From the NCBI GenBank assembly GCA_025331565.1, contig JAFREQ010000003.1, positions 10,657,001 to 10,721,000 of the forward strand: a DNA stretch of 64,000 nucleotides. Reading direction: 5' to 3'. A program made the translations under genes and the position numbers. The notes beneath the pieces were generated by a model. It saw only the letters and a list, made by a program, of their open reading frames with translations. It searched no databases and was not told the DNA's origin. The DNA comes from Holacanthus passer (lineage: Eukaryota; Chordata; Actinopteri; Pomacanthidae). Positions 1 through 11,445 of the stretch are shown piece by piece (positions within the stretch are counted from its first letter, which is position 1; every line of letters starts with the position of its first letter).

Positions 1-10
1 GCATATGAAT

Positions 11-22
11 GGGGGGGGGGGG
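11..22. repeat. Poly-G run (12)
   Basis: Twelve consecutive G residues. Such runs are prone to length error and can form G-stacked structures. Confidence 0.95.
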
Positions 23-1686
23 TGGACCCAGCTCAAACCTCCACTAATCTACAATACTAACACTTGAGCTCCTGTTTTGAAGATAAGATTAAAACCAGTT
101 ATTCAGGAGATACAGACCCAGCGTTTGTTGGTCTTTATTGTTGCTAAATTAGTTATTGTTTAAGGCACACTTTCAGGGCAGTGTTTAATTATTATAAACA
201 CCAGCTAAAAACTTGAAATCTTGAATGTTCTGTTGCTTTTTTGGGCAAATATATTTGCAAAGGAAATTGGTTTGTGGTTTGATTTGTTTTTTAACACAGT
301 TTAATTCACACAGGACCAGCAGCTGGTGACAGCCCTACATTGTCTTCTTTGTTGCCTCAGGAGAAGTCGCTACACCTAATTTTCGAAAATTGCAAGTTCT
401 TAAACTCAGAACCGCATATCAAAAAGCCTGTTGATGATTGTGTTCCCTGCAATGCTCAGAAGCGCTCTTTCTATTAGAGCATGAGAGAAAAGCAATTTCT
501 CCGATCATGGCCTGGGTAACCTGTGACAATGGAACTTCAAAAGAAACTCCTGAAACATGTATTCAGTGTGGCTCCAGCACTTACACTTCACCTCTCCCTT
601 TCTTGTGTCTGAGCATCAGCAACAAGCTCCGATCAAGATGTTGTCACTTCCTGCCAGCGCTCTGGCTCTCCTCCCTTTGTTCTCTGATCCTCACCTCTCT
701 GAACCTCTGATAAATTGTCTTTTCCTTCCTCAAGTCGTCTTCCACCTCTCCGTGTCGCTCCTTTGCCCTCCCCAGTTTTTTCCTTCACATTTCTCCTCAT
801 TAGGATACATCCATATCTCAAATTCTAGCTGGCAGGATCATCGTGAAGTGCAAAGTGTTGGGAAGATCACAGGGGTGCTCTTAATGAAAGGTGCTCGCAG
901 GGGCTATTTCTAAATTACACACCCCTAGACAGGGCTGTCAGATGAAAGGAAATAACATAAATCCATGGAGAGAAGAGGGGAAGTTGGCAGACGAGATGGC
1001 CAGAGAGAGAGATAGGGATGTAAACCTTCCCAGGACAATGGCCAATTAGATCCAGCAGAGCATTAGCGCAGAGAAGGTAAATTACTCATAATAGCCTACA
1101 GTATGTCTTTTCTTTTTTTTTTTTACATTAAATTGCTGCCTATAAATCGATACCTTTTTTTTTTTTTTTTTAAACATCCTCTCCCCCTTCCGTACGTCAC
1201 TACTGCTCCCGTCCTTTCTTTGCATCTTTCACTCCTTTATTTGATCTATTTTTCCATATCGCACTCATCTCTTGTCGCAAAGTCTGTTTGTCGTGTTAAA
1301 TCATCCCGCAGAAGGGACAAGATTTACTTCATTAAGTCGTGGCAGGGTGCACTGCTTCACTGGAGAGTAAGGGTAAGAGTCTGTCCTCGTGGGCTCTATC
1401 AATAACCATTAAGGATCCTCTCTCATTAGGCCAAACCTCATAGGCCTCTCTCGACTTGAGAAATGGGTCCTGCCGTCTCATGTGATGGAGTACGCTTAGA
1501 TGGCATCACCACTGTTTGGAAAAGGCAAATTGCAATAGTTATTTCCCCCTGAGGATTATTGCCCACCAGCGCTGTTCACGCCGCCTTATTCTCGTTAACC
1601 TCTTTGCTTAATCAAGAAGAACCTCGCTCCCCTATCAGCAACCTCCACTTTGCTCTTCAGTTCCTCCCTTTTCCCTTCTCTCCATC

Positions 1687-1691
<5 letters not shown>

Positions 1692-1717
<26 letters not shown>
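1692..1717. repeat. (AC)13 microsatellite
   Basis: Uninterrupted AC dinucleotides within pyrimidine-rich DNA. Confidence 0.95.
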
Positions 1718-2166
1718 GCCTCAGACCCATTCAGCATATCCAAGCTACTGCAGTATGATTATTCATATGGCAATGAGGCTGGATCAAGCTGGCAAGGCTG
1801 CCACGGCGTGATGGGAGTGTTTCCGGATGATGACTTAGGAGTCCTGCAGCCTCTCTGCCAAGAGCAGGGAATTCAGACTTAATCAAGGCAAGGACCCCTC
1901 CCTCCTTCTATCTCCCAGAGAGCTCCACGGGGTTGAGGCCAAAACAGGAATAGAATGAGGGAGACAAAAGTCAAAGTCTCTGCAACATCATGCACGCTCC
2001 CTCCCTCTGTTTTCCTCGCAGGGAGCCAGAGGTTTTCTCCCATGAGCGATGGGTCCATTTTAGGGCTATTGGAGAAACTTTTTTCAGTTTCACTCAGACA
2101 GGGGACATTAGTAAGATTAGCTTTGTTCAAGTCTATCAGTCCCATTGAAAACTCTTATCTATCTCT

Positions 2167-2201
2167 CACACACACTTGCGCGCACACACACACACACACA
2201 T
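2167..2201. repeat. Interrupted CA microsatellite
   Basis: Two CA blocks split by a short 'ttgcgcg' interruption. Confidence 0.9.
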
Positions 2202-2616
2202 AATGATGTCCCAAATTTCCACACACCAAGCCATCCATCTATCACCGAGGAGCCACAGCCGGTCTGCTTCACTGAAGCCCAGACAGTGAGCTCTGCAGCA
2301 AGCCTCCCAGCCCTTGGCTCGGCCCTGTCTGCAGGCCGTGGTCACACCGAGGGGAGGAGGCAATGATCGGCCCTGATCAATAATACATCGACTGCATTAA
2401 AGCTTATGAATAAGTCATGGATGGAAAGAACCAGTCGTCAGGACACACACACACAGAAAAGAAGTGATCTTTTACTTAGGCCAGGGAAGATGAACAGACA
2501 GAGAGAGGGAACAAAGCAAGGGCTTTAACTTGTAGGGAATTTATCACCCACCCACTGACATTTTGTTGCATGTTGAAGCTCCACTCTGTCTTTTCTCTCT
2601 ACCACCCATCCCATCT

Positions 2617-2618
<2 letters not shown>

Positions 2619-2662
<44 letters not shown>
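2619..2662. repeat. (TC)22 microsatellite
   Basis: The longest uninterrupted dinucleotide tract in the window; a mirror-repeat pyrimidine tract that can adopt triplex DNA. Confidence 0.95.
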
Positions 2663-2666
<4 letters not shown>

Positions 2667-4010
2667 ATGGCCTTTCTGCTGCGGGTGGAATAAATAAGTT
2701 ATTACATCCATGTGCCCTAAGGCTTAGCAAGGACTGTTTGAATACAAACAGTTCATCTGCCTCCAAAGGGACATCTCATATACATATATTTGTAATTACT
2801 TTTTTGTTTTGTTTTGCTTTTTCATACAAAGAGCAGGGCGACTGTTTCGGTTGACTGGAGATGGAAGAAGAAATTGCCTTAATCACATAAGTATACCATT
2901 TTTATAACATTTTTACCCAAGCGTAAACCCACCGTGGTGTCGCCCATTGGTTTGTGGACAACCGTTTTGAAGCCTTGAGTTTGGTTTCACGGACGTTGCC
3001 ATCTTGTTTTTTGTTTTTTTTGATCTGATTGAAAGTACAAGTGGTAACTTTGTCGAGAATTTAAATTGGAATGGCGCTGTTGAATAATTAATATCTCAGA
3101 TGCATACTTAAGAGAGGCTGTATAACTAACCCTGTATATGTGTCTATACACTCTGTCCAACATCAGCATTTCATTTGGCAGTCAGTAAGTTGGCACTCGA
3201 TGCTAAGGCAGATGCCAAGTCTGTATTTGTATCGTTCCTGCGTTGTTAAATCCTAAAAGTGTTGTTTATGACTTGACCACTAAGCATTTTGGAGTTAATC
3301 CATTAAAGTTTGAACGGCCATCAAACATTTTTACGATGTTGCTCGTAGGTGCACGCTGGTGCGCTAGCGTGCCCTCATGTGTGCGCACGTTTGCGGCCGC
3401 TCTTTGACGAGATGCCCTGCTGTGAGTTTGCGCTGCGATGATGTGCACCTGGAGAAGGTGCAGGATGGGAAAGGAAACAGTTCTTTGTTTCTGCCGGCAG
3501 AAGTATGTCAGACAGGAATGCTCTGAGAGTGGCGCTCGGAAAGATATCGCTGCCTATTAACTGACAGGTAGATTTTTTTTTTCCAGACGATTGTGCTGCA
3601 TGCAGTATGAGCAGGAAAAGGAGGCGGCGGAGGTGGAACATTGTTTGAAACAAGTGAGGGAGAGAAGCAGAGATGGATGGAAATGCGTCCTTGACAGAGC
3701 AATAGGAGATGGAGACCACAGAACTGCTATTAGGATTACTAGTCACAAAGTCAATAAGTTTACTGTTTGTGGAATTCATTAATTAGCCTCTTGTTTAAAG
3801 ATTGTCCTTGTACAAAGGATTCTGTACAAATTATTTATCCTGAACAACATCACAATAATTCAGATATGGCGTGATAGATAAATCAATTATAAGCATAAAT
3901 GAATGAAGGAGGTTAAAGCCCACGTGGTAAGTTTAAGCTTGGTGAAGTTGAACAAGTCTGACAACTGAAAACTCTTTCATCATAATTGTTAGAATGTGTC
4001 ATACATCTCT

Positions 4011-4050
4011 GTGGTGACCCCGACCTGTGGCTAACCACCAGGTTCACCAC
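4011..4050. repeat. Imperfect 40-nt hairpin
   Basis: GTGGTGA (4011-4017) pairs with TCACCAC (4044-4050). Inside it ACCTG-TGG pairs with CCACCAGGT with one bulged base, leaving a four-base CTAA loop. Confidence 0.75.
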
Positions 4051-5393
4051 TATTTATTTTGAATAAACCATGTGCCAACTGCTCAGTGGTGTACTGTGAC
4101 AAGCAGTCCTTTGTTTCATTTGATGACAATTATTTGTTACAAGATTTAAATACTTATCCTACTCAATATAGTATTATTGTATATAGACCTTTGATTTTAC
4201 TCCTTTATATTTGTGTTTCTTTGTAATAGAAAAACCACAGACAGACAATCTTGGGTCTTTCTTTCCATCACGAGCTCTGGACATTGCATTATCAACTAAA
4301 ACAGAAAAACCTCCACATCACTTTTGCATCATAACTAACTGTCTCATCTTCTTGGTACGACTACAGTAAAATCTATATACTTGTTTTGATAATACTGCTC
4401 ATCGTAGAAATTACCTTTCACTCTGCTGACTGCCCTATGCTCGTCTTCCCTCCAACTGTAATAACCAGAAAACAATGTACTTACACTGTGGTTATGTCCT
4501 GATGTAGCTGTTTCATTGATAGTGAACAAACAGCCGACCTCATAGGTTCATGCTGTTTTCATCCAAATTCAGCCTAATTTTGTTTTAATGACATCACTTC
4601 TGACCTTGAATTTATATTATATTGTTCTAAACCAAAAAAGTGCACAGTCAAGCTTCTTTTTTCTTCTTCTACTCCAGTTTGTGCCTTATAAAACTGTACA
4701 TCTTTGTTGATTCCTGCTCTTGTAGATGACAGTAAATTCACAAACATAAGTGCAAACTAACTTTCCAAGGTCATAGGAAGTAATTGTTTTAAGATAAACA
4801 TTTGAGCGGTGAAATTAGATGGCATGGCTCTAAAGTGCATTGAATCTCATTGAATTAAACAGCGTCTCCATCCGGTAAGTGTGTGTTCAGAAAAACATGC
4901 TGACATAAAGTCTTTTGAAAATGGATGTGGGTGCTGTAGATGCGGGGGGGGGAATCATAATAAGAAGGATGGAGGGTGGAATGTGACAAGTTTCAGGAGA
5001 GAGTTGCAGCTCAGGGAGGAGCAGTGCTCTATCACCCTTACGACATTGTCCAATTAGAGCATATGATTAGTGTAGACTGTCTCCGGTGAAATTGAATCTA
5101 TCAGCCAGGCTCGGATTGCTACAGGTCCCTGCAATTTAGCTATCACTTTGTCTCTGTCAGCGCAGAGCTGCTAATATAAAACCGACAGAATGGATGATTT
5201 CTACTTAAGGCGTAGCTTGATTGAAGCTGATTACATTTCACAAAGGTTTATTATATTTCCATAATATGTGCACATGGAGCATGTGTGTGGGTGGGTGGGT
5301 TGTGTGTTTGTGTGGCTGCATGCAGGTGTTTATGAAAGAGAGGAAGTGGAGGACTTACAGCGGTCTAATTTGCCTCTGTTCTTTTTTTTCCAG

Positions 5394-5478
5394 GCTACCA
5401 GAGCCGAGGGCAAACCCCATCGACCCACAGGACTTTGAAGACAATGATTCCGGACCGTCCATGGACCACGCCCCCTGA
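5394..5478 (+). CDS. trim44: Terminal coding exon, probably TRIM44
   Basis: A long pyrimidine tract and CAG acceptor at 5391-5393 lead into an 85-nt segment ending in TGA at 5476-5478. Read with one base completing a split codon, it gives a 27-residue acidic tail (LPEPRA, then EDNDSGPS, ending MDHAP). The spacing of EP-basic-A followed by an acidic/GPS stretch resembles the C-terminal tail of vertebrate TRIM44, a B-box protein lacking a RING finger that acts as a ubiquitin-specific-protease-like stabiliser of other TRIM/signalling proteins. TRIM44 is the immediate upstream neighbour of LDLRAD3 in vertebrates, in the same orientation, which supports the call. The match is short and I recognise it partly from gene order. 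Another frame stays open to 5707 and cannot be excluded. The rest of the gene would lie before position 1. Confidence 0.5.
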
Positions 5479-6366
5479 TACCAGCAGACCGGACTCTTAC
5501 TACGTCCACCTGTCCTTCAGTGTCTTATTCAGCCAGCTGTCAGTCCTGTCGAGCTGTCAGCCTGGCCCTCTCTCTGTCAGCCGGCTGCCTTTTACCCCGC
5601 TCCCCTCCCCTTCTCTCCCAGCGCCTGCTGGCAGTGAACTGACCTTGAAGAAGGCTGCTGTGACAAATATGGATGGCCACGTCTTTTCTGCTCTCAAACT
5701 TTTTTAATTCCTCACTGGCTACTAACTTTCTTTAATTGAAGCAAGCAAGTTATGTGCAATCAATTACCATCAGGCTCAATTTCCACGGCCAGTCAGATCC
5801 TTGGCTTACTGGTGAGCTCCGAGACGAGCCTGGCTAGGCAGCCGAGCAGAGCATCTGTTATGCCCAACAGATGTCAGGAATGGGAATTTCTGCGACATGG
5901 TGCGCTTCACACTTCGTTTATTCAGATTTCATTTCGGTTCTGTCGTTTTGACAAACATTCTGGACACTCTCAGACATGGAAAGGGAACATTTGTCAGATG
6001 CCACAGTGCCTTATGTCAGTTTAGAGACTACATTGCAAAGGTGTTGTGGGTGTTTTGATTGTAAAAATGGAAGAACGGGGAAACCTAAAAAAAGGAAATT
6101 TCTCTAGCTTTTGTTCTGTAATGTTGTCTCTTGTACCTCTCATCATCCTGTCTTCACCCCTCCTTCCCCTCCATCCTCCGCCCTACCCACTGATTCCTTG
6201 TGCTTGTATTTGTGCGCACTTCCATGTGTGCTTGTCAGATCTGTTATCAGAAGTAGGGGACATTTTGACACCTATTGATTGGTGAATGCTGCTGAGTCTT
6301 TGTTGAAAGTCAAAAATCAAACTGTAATTTGGCTGTGCAAAATAGCACTCTTGTAGTATCAGCTTT

Positions 6367-6877
6367 TAGGGATGTATGATATTGGATTTTTGCCAATATT
6401 CAATATGCCGATATTTTCCAACTCATTTTGGCCGATTGCTGATGCCGATAGCAATGGACATATTTTTTTCCAGCTAATTATGGAGAACATTAAGTCTACC
6501 CTGTAGTGGCATTAACATATTATTATGCCTATTCCTATTGTGATGGCCCACGGGCAGATGCACACATAAAATACAATGCTTCACTGGGCAAAATAAGAAA
6601 AATACTGCTGACAGGTTTTCACTTTTGTTGGTGCCTTAAATTTGTAGGGTTGAAGGAAGGCTATTTGACTCATTTTGATTGACACTGAGCCATCATTAGA
6701 AATAGCAACTTTGCTATTCATTTTGGACACTTGGACAAACGAAGACATACTCTCATTGCGTGTGCATAATTAAAGCATCATCATATCGGCAGAAATTTTG
6801 GGCCGATACTATGATTTCATTTTAAAGCCTTTGTTGGCCGATACCGATGACGTGCCTATATTATCATTGCATCCCTA
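6367..6877. mobile_element. hAT-type MITE with 8-bp target duplication
   Basis: The ends are inverted repeats: TAGGGATGTATGATA at the left (6367-6381) and the complement of TAGGGATGCAATGATA at the right (6862-6877). The flanking 8-mers are TCAGCTTT (6359-6366) and TCTGCTTT (6878-6885), a 7 of 8 match, which is the target-duplication length of hAT transposons. The body holds repeated 'GGCCGAT' and 'CCGATA' motifs near both ends, typical of a teleost non-autonomous element. No transposase frame is present, so it would depend on enzyme supplied elsewhere. Confidence 0.8.
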
Positions 6878-7315
6878 TCTGCTTTCTTTGTGCTGCAATG
6901 CAAAGGCTCATTACTCTCGGCCAATCAGCAGCATGTGATGGATTGCAGTCCAGACAACGTGTGCACTTTCTACCTTGACCCACTCAGCCATAGCTTTCAT
7001 TCATGATGTACCGCCGCAAGTCTGTCTGTATCAGCAGTTTGTTTTTAATATGATTGATTCTGCTGCCTTAAATTCAAAATTGAAAGCAGTGTCACCCATA
7101 ATATGTTTGACAACAGCACGACTTCGCCACTGTCGCACTGCACTAAGATGCACTCAGAGTCGTATACCACCCCCAAGGGAAATGTTGGTGTGTCAACAGC
7201 CTATTGAGATAACTCGCAAATGCTCATTCTTTATTCTAGTGTAACAACAGACAGGAGACTGACTGTCTGATGTTTCCTCTTGTTTTTATTTGTCTATTTT
7301 TGTCTTAAATCTATA

Positions 7316-7321
7316 AATAAA
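7316..7321 (+). terminator. Candidate poly(A) signal for the upstream gene
   Basis: Canonical AATAAA, the first one seen after the TGA at 5476-5478. It is followed by T-rich sequence. It may end the presumed trim44 transcript, but no transcript evidence is available. Confidence 0.35.
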
Positions 7322-8798
7322 CACTGTTTCTTAGATTGGATGCTGAAGATGGCATTCATATTTTCACTTTAGGAACTCTTGCTGCATTATTTGTCTCGTG
7401 CAGAAGCCTGCAAACACCCGACAACCATCAGTCACCCGAGACACTATTATCAGAAAACCTTACAGGCATGTGACGATGGATGGAGACAGGAGGGGAGATA
7501 AAGTGCTGTAAAGGGGGAAATCAGGAAGGGGAGGAATTTTAGTTTTCCTTCATTAAAATTCAAAGCAGCAGCCCATCGAGATAGGACTGGGGAAATTGGA
7601 GGTTTTGGAACAAAGCGGGGTGATGGAGCAGGAGAGCTCTTTAGGGTCTCTTCTTCTCCAACAGATGCATTTAAATGCAGACTGGTTTCATGCCTACGGA
7701 CCCAGACGAGCCAGAACCCACTTTAATCAACTCACAGCCTCAATCAGAAAGCCTTTGTCTCTCTGCTGCTCATTTTTCTTTCTCACTCTGCTTCTCAGAA
7801 TCACGCCACGCGGCCCACACCGGCTTCACACCTGCTTTTCCACCTCAGCTCCTTCATCATGCCAAGAATGCTTTCTCAGCATGTCCGACGTCTCTGCATT
7901 GAGATATTGACTCGGAGAAACTCATTTAGCCTTGGCCATTTCTATCTGGGTGGTAACAGATCTGGGTTTGCATTCTCTTGTGAGTTTCCCTTTACAGAAA
8001 TAATGGGGCTTAATGATTTACCGCATGAGGCATTGATCGTCAGCGTTCACTAAGCCACTGCAGACTGACCATGCACCACAGAGCTCAAACCCTTTTAGAG
8101 ATTTTTTTTCTTTGTGTGTGTTTTAGTGTGGCTGTGGCTAAATTGATTTAAGTTAGTCTGCAGGGGGGCATAGGCAGATGTGGCGAGGCTGGTTTCAGCG
8201 AATAATCATTATCCCGTCATCTGCGTGGCCTCTTTCGCGGAGTCCAACCTGATCACAGAAATAATAACACACCCGAGGCGCGACAATGTGCCTATTGTCT
8301 GTGGAGGAAATGGAGAGGAGAAGATTGTCTGATCTAATTTAGCCAGGGAGACCACAAGGTTCCCTTTTTTCCACACCCAATTACACCTGCTCTTCCAGGT
8401 TCACTTCACTGAGCATGTTCACGCAGAGACACAAAGGCATGCAAATAAACACAAGCGCAGCCGTAAGACCTCCGCTTTCCCGATGGGCAAAAAAGAGACT
8501 ATTTGCGTATTTGTATTGACATGAATTAATTGCTTCATGGGTTGTGAGATTGAATTAGCTACGTGACATGCGTGCTAGTGGTGATGCGGCTTTGATTGCC
8601 GCCTTTAATAGAGCCTATTTCTCTCTGCCATCATTTAAAAGACAGTTGGAGTCTGTGTGAAGCAGCTCAACCACCCACCAACCCGTTATGACTTAATGAT
8701 TCTGTTTATTAGCATGCAAGAGTGCAGGAAGAGAAATAGGAAATCTCTCTAATAACAGACCACACTTTGCCCTGAGACATATCCGTGCACGTGCTGCC

Positions 8799-8815
8799 TG
8801 TGTGTGTGTGTGTGT
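8799..8815. repeat. TG microsatellite
   Basis: About eight TG repeats. Confidence 0.9.
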
Positions 8816-10216
8816 TTTAAGTATTTGTGAGGATGTGTGTTAACCTGTGAAAAATGACAGTTTACTTGCCCACACCTCTTGTACCATTTAAGAGAATGCA
8901 TTGCTTATCTTCTTCATCTTTCCCCTTGGCCTCTTTACACACACAAACACACTAAAACAAGGAAATAGGCATCAGCCAAGGGATGCCAACCCAGATTTTT
9001 ACATCTTCCACTGTTTGCTTCGGGTTCACTGAAACCAGAGATGACTATTAGAAGACTAAAAGATAGTGTCAGTTCATTTTTCATTCACATGTGTGTTTCC
9101 AATGTGTGAATTTTGGATACAAAATGGGAGGTGGAGAGCAGACAAAAAAAAATTGTACACATAAGATACACATAAACAAAAAAAAGTGACATTTCTTCTT
9201 CCACATCTTCCATGTTTTTGTTTGTATTTATAGTCACTACCTGCATTAACACCTCATTTAATGCGTTAGCACCTCTAAGAAACTCTTAACGGGAAATAAA
9301 TCAATCTCTTCCCGGTCGTTGATTGTGGGCTCATATGAGATCAGACCGGCAAGAAGGTGATGCAGATTGTGGACCCTCCCACACTGACTGACAGCAGGCA
9401 TCTGTCAGAGGTGGCAGGTACAGACAGCTGGCTGGCAGCCCCAGCTCATGAACAATGAATGGGTGGAGACAAGACGGCCGGGAGAATCCATCTCTGCGCT
9501 CGACAGCTTCCATCACTCTTACATCCTCCAGTCAGCAAAGACACCTTTGGGCCTTTGCCTCTAACCTCTGTGCAATTGTTTCCTGTTGGAGCATCCTACA
9601 TGGACAAATGGAGGAATTGTGGAGAAGGAGACTGAGGGGATATTGCCATCGAAGGCGGCAGATGAGCGGGCTCATACTGGGGGTTTAGGACAAGGATTAG
9701 AGTTTAGAATTAAGCTTGCAGTGGGGAGACATAAAACTGGTCACATGCAAGGTAATAGAGATGGGGATCATGATGGCGTGGATGCAGTGGAGAGGAGCCG
9801 GGATGCTTGGTTTCCTCCAGCTGATAATGGAACGTGCCTCTGAATAAAATGAACATCCCGCCAAGATAACACCTACTGCTGTTCCTACTGGGAGCTGTAA
9901 CACATTATACTCTCTCTGTCACAGCTGTGATGAATCATCCTCACAACCAGGATGAATGTAGAATGTGGAGAAGTGGGAGGCAAAGCATAGCATTTGCAGG
10001 CTCGCTCTCCAAAATCTCTGCCCAAAGGTACACTGGAGTAAAAACAATCTATGTCTATATTGCAATATCAAAACGGAATATCAAATTTCTTCTCCTTGCT
10101 TGATGCGATTATGCCTGCATGCATCTAAAAATGATAGGTTTCATTAAAATCCACAAGATGGGTCCTCATGTTTGTTTTCACAGAGTCTGACATCTGCCTA
10201 CACTTGCGCTGTTCAC

Positions 10217-10232
10217 AAAAAAAAAAAAAAAA
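10217..10232. repeat. Poly-A run
   Basis: A 16-base A homopolymer; no retroposon body is recognised beside it. Confidence 0.9.
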
Positions 10233-11212
10233 CCTGGCAACCGGTCTTGATCCATTCATCTGTTCCCCTCCGTCTCTTCCTCGCTCCTCATCCTCCCTCA
10301 TGCCTCTCATCATTCATGCTGTGTACACAGTCTGTCCCTTCCTGGTTGCCCAGGATCCTCCGGAGCTTGTTAATTGCGTCAGTGACACAGGTCCGTGTGT
10401 GAAGCGGCAGTAGTAATTGCTCTGGCCTGGCCTGAGGAGAGGAAGGGTGTGGACGTCTGGCCTCCAGGTCTGCCCCAAGTCTGCGAGATCAGATACATGC
10501 CCCCGTGTTTGATGAGCTGGAAGGCATTAGCAGTTTCATCAGGAGCCTACCATCGAGCTGCTGTCATCATCAGGTGTGATAAACTCTGCTGCAGATACTG
10601 TATAAATATGCTTTTTGCTGTATAGTTCAGTAGTAGCTGTAAAACAGTTTGTACAATATTGTGATGACCTTTAGATTACAGCGGGGGCACTGTGTTATCC
10701 ATTCAGTTTGTTTGTCTCTCCTCACTCTCGTACACAGGCAGCTCAAATGCCACCGCTTAGCATAATTTGTAGACTCGCATGCATGAGAGTGGCAGACTTA
10801 AATGGCTGCTGTTGTACAAATAGCTTTCTCTCAGTTAGTGGCTTTGTGTCAGTGGCCCCCATTCATCAAGCGAAAGACTGGGGAGTCTACCATGGTAATG
10901 ATCCTAAATAAGTCAAAGGCGGCATTTGGAGAGAAAGCAGTGAAATCAGTTCAATATAAAGCACTCAAAATGATGCGGTTTGATTTATTAAATGGAAGGC
11001 TTGGCACACCTCGTTGTCATTTGCTGAAGCAGAAGTTGATATTTTTGTTTTGGGGATTGAGGTTCTGGCACAATTTCACTCACTTGCAAGGTAAATGGAG
11101 AAGGGAGGCAATCCTAAAGATGAAATCTTAATAAAACACTCGTGGTATTGAGAAGAATCACAACCAGTGAAGGCACAGGAATTTAATCCGATTAAGGCAA
11201 CATGCAAAATCC

Positions 11213-11445
11213 TGGCAAGGTGGCTCAGTGGATAGTACAGTCACCTCACAGCGAGTAGGGCGTGGAGTTTTCCTCCCACCCCAGAGTTAAGGTATTGGGA
11301 AGGCACCGAACATTACTCTTGACTAATGTGCTGGCCTTAGACCTTGATTTGGTTCCTTGGGGCTGCAACGCAGCTGCACTGTTGCTAAATGGGTCAAATA
11401 CAGAGGACAAATTTCCTCACAGTGATTAATGAAGTATAACATAGC
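11213..11445 (+). repeat. Degraded teleost interspersed repeat
   Basis: The left part (11213-11270) reads 'ggcaaggtggctcagtgg', then 'tcacctcacagc'. The right part (about 11390-11440) reads 'aaatgggtcaaatacagagg', then 'acaaatttcc'. Both phrases belong to a very common fish repeat family whose copies begin with a 'cggtggctcagtgg..tagcac..cgcctcacagc' box and end with 'aaatgcagaggacaaatttcc'. Much of the middle has diverged. No coding capacity. Confidence 0.6.

Larger units (their letters stand above)
1..5393 (+). other. Non-coding DNA, presumed last intron of trim44
   Basis: No exon is recognisable here. The stretch ends in a strong splice acceptor (a run of T followed by CCAG at 5390-5393), so it is most simply the last intron of the gene whose final exon starts at 5394. 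It holds a poly-G run at 11-22, CA repeats near 1692-1717 and 2182-2200, a long TC tract at 2619-2662 and an imperfect hairpin at 4011-4050. Assignment as intron depends on the trim44 call and is inferred. Confidence 0.4.
5479..7340 (+). other. Presumed 3' UTR of trim44
   Basis: This region follows the TGA at 5476-5478 without a convincing gene and runs to the first canonical AATAAA that I see, at 7316-7321. A 3' UTR of about 1.9 kb is plausible for this gene family. It contains the MITE at 6367-6877, which would therefore be transcribed. The boundary is inferred from the poly(A) signal only. Confidence 0.35.

Noticed and set aside
3375..3779. 134-codon minus-strand frame
   Set aside because: Ser-rich with no recognisable domain; overlaps other chance frames on both strands.
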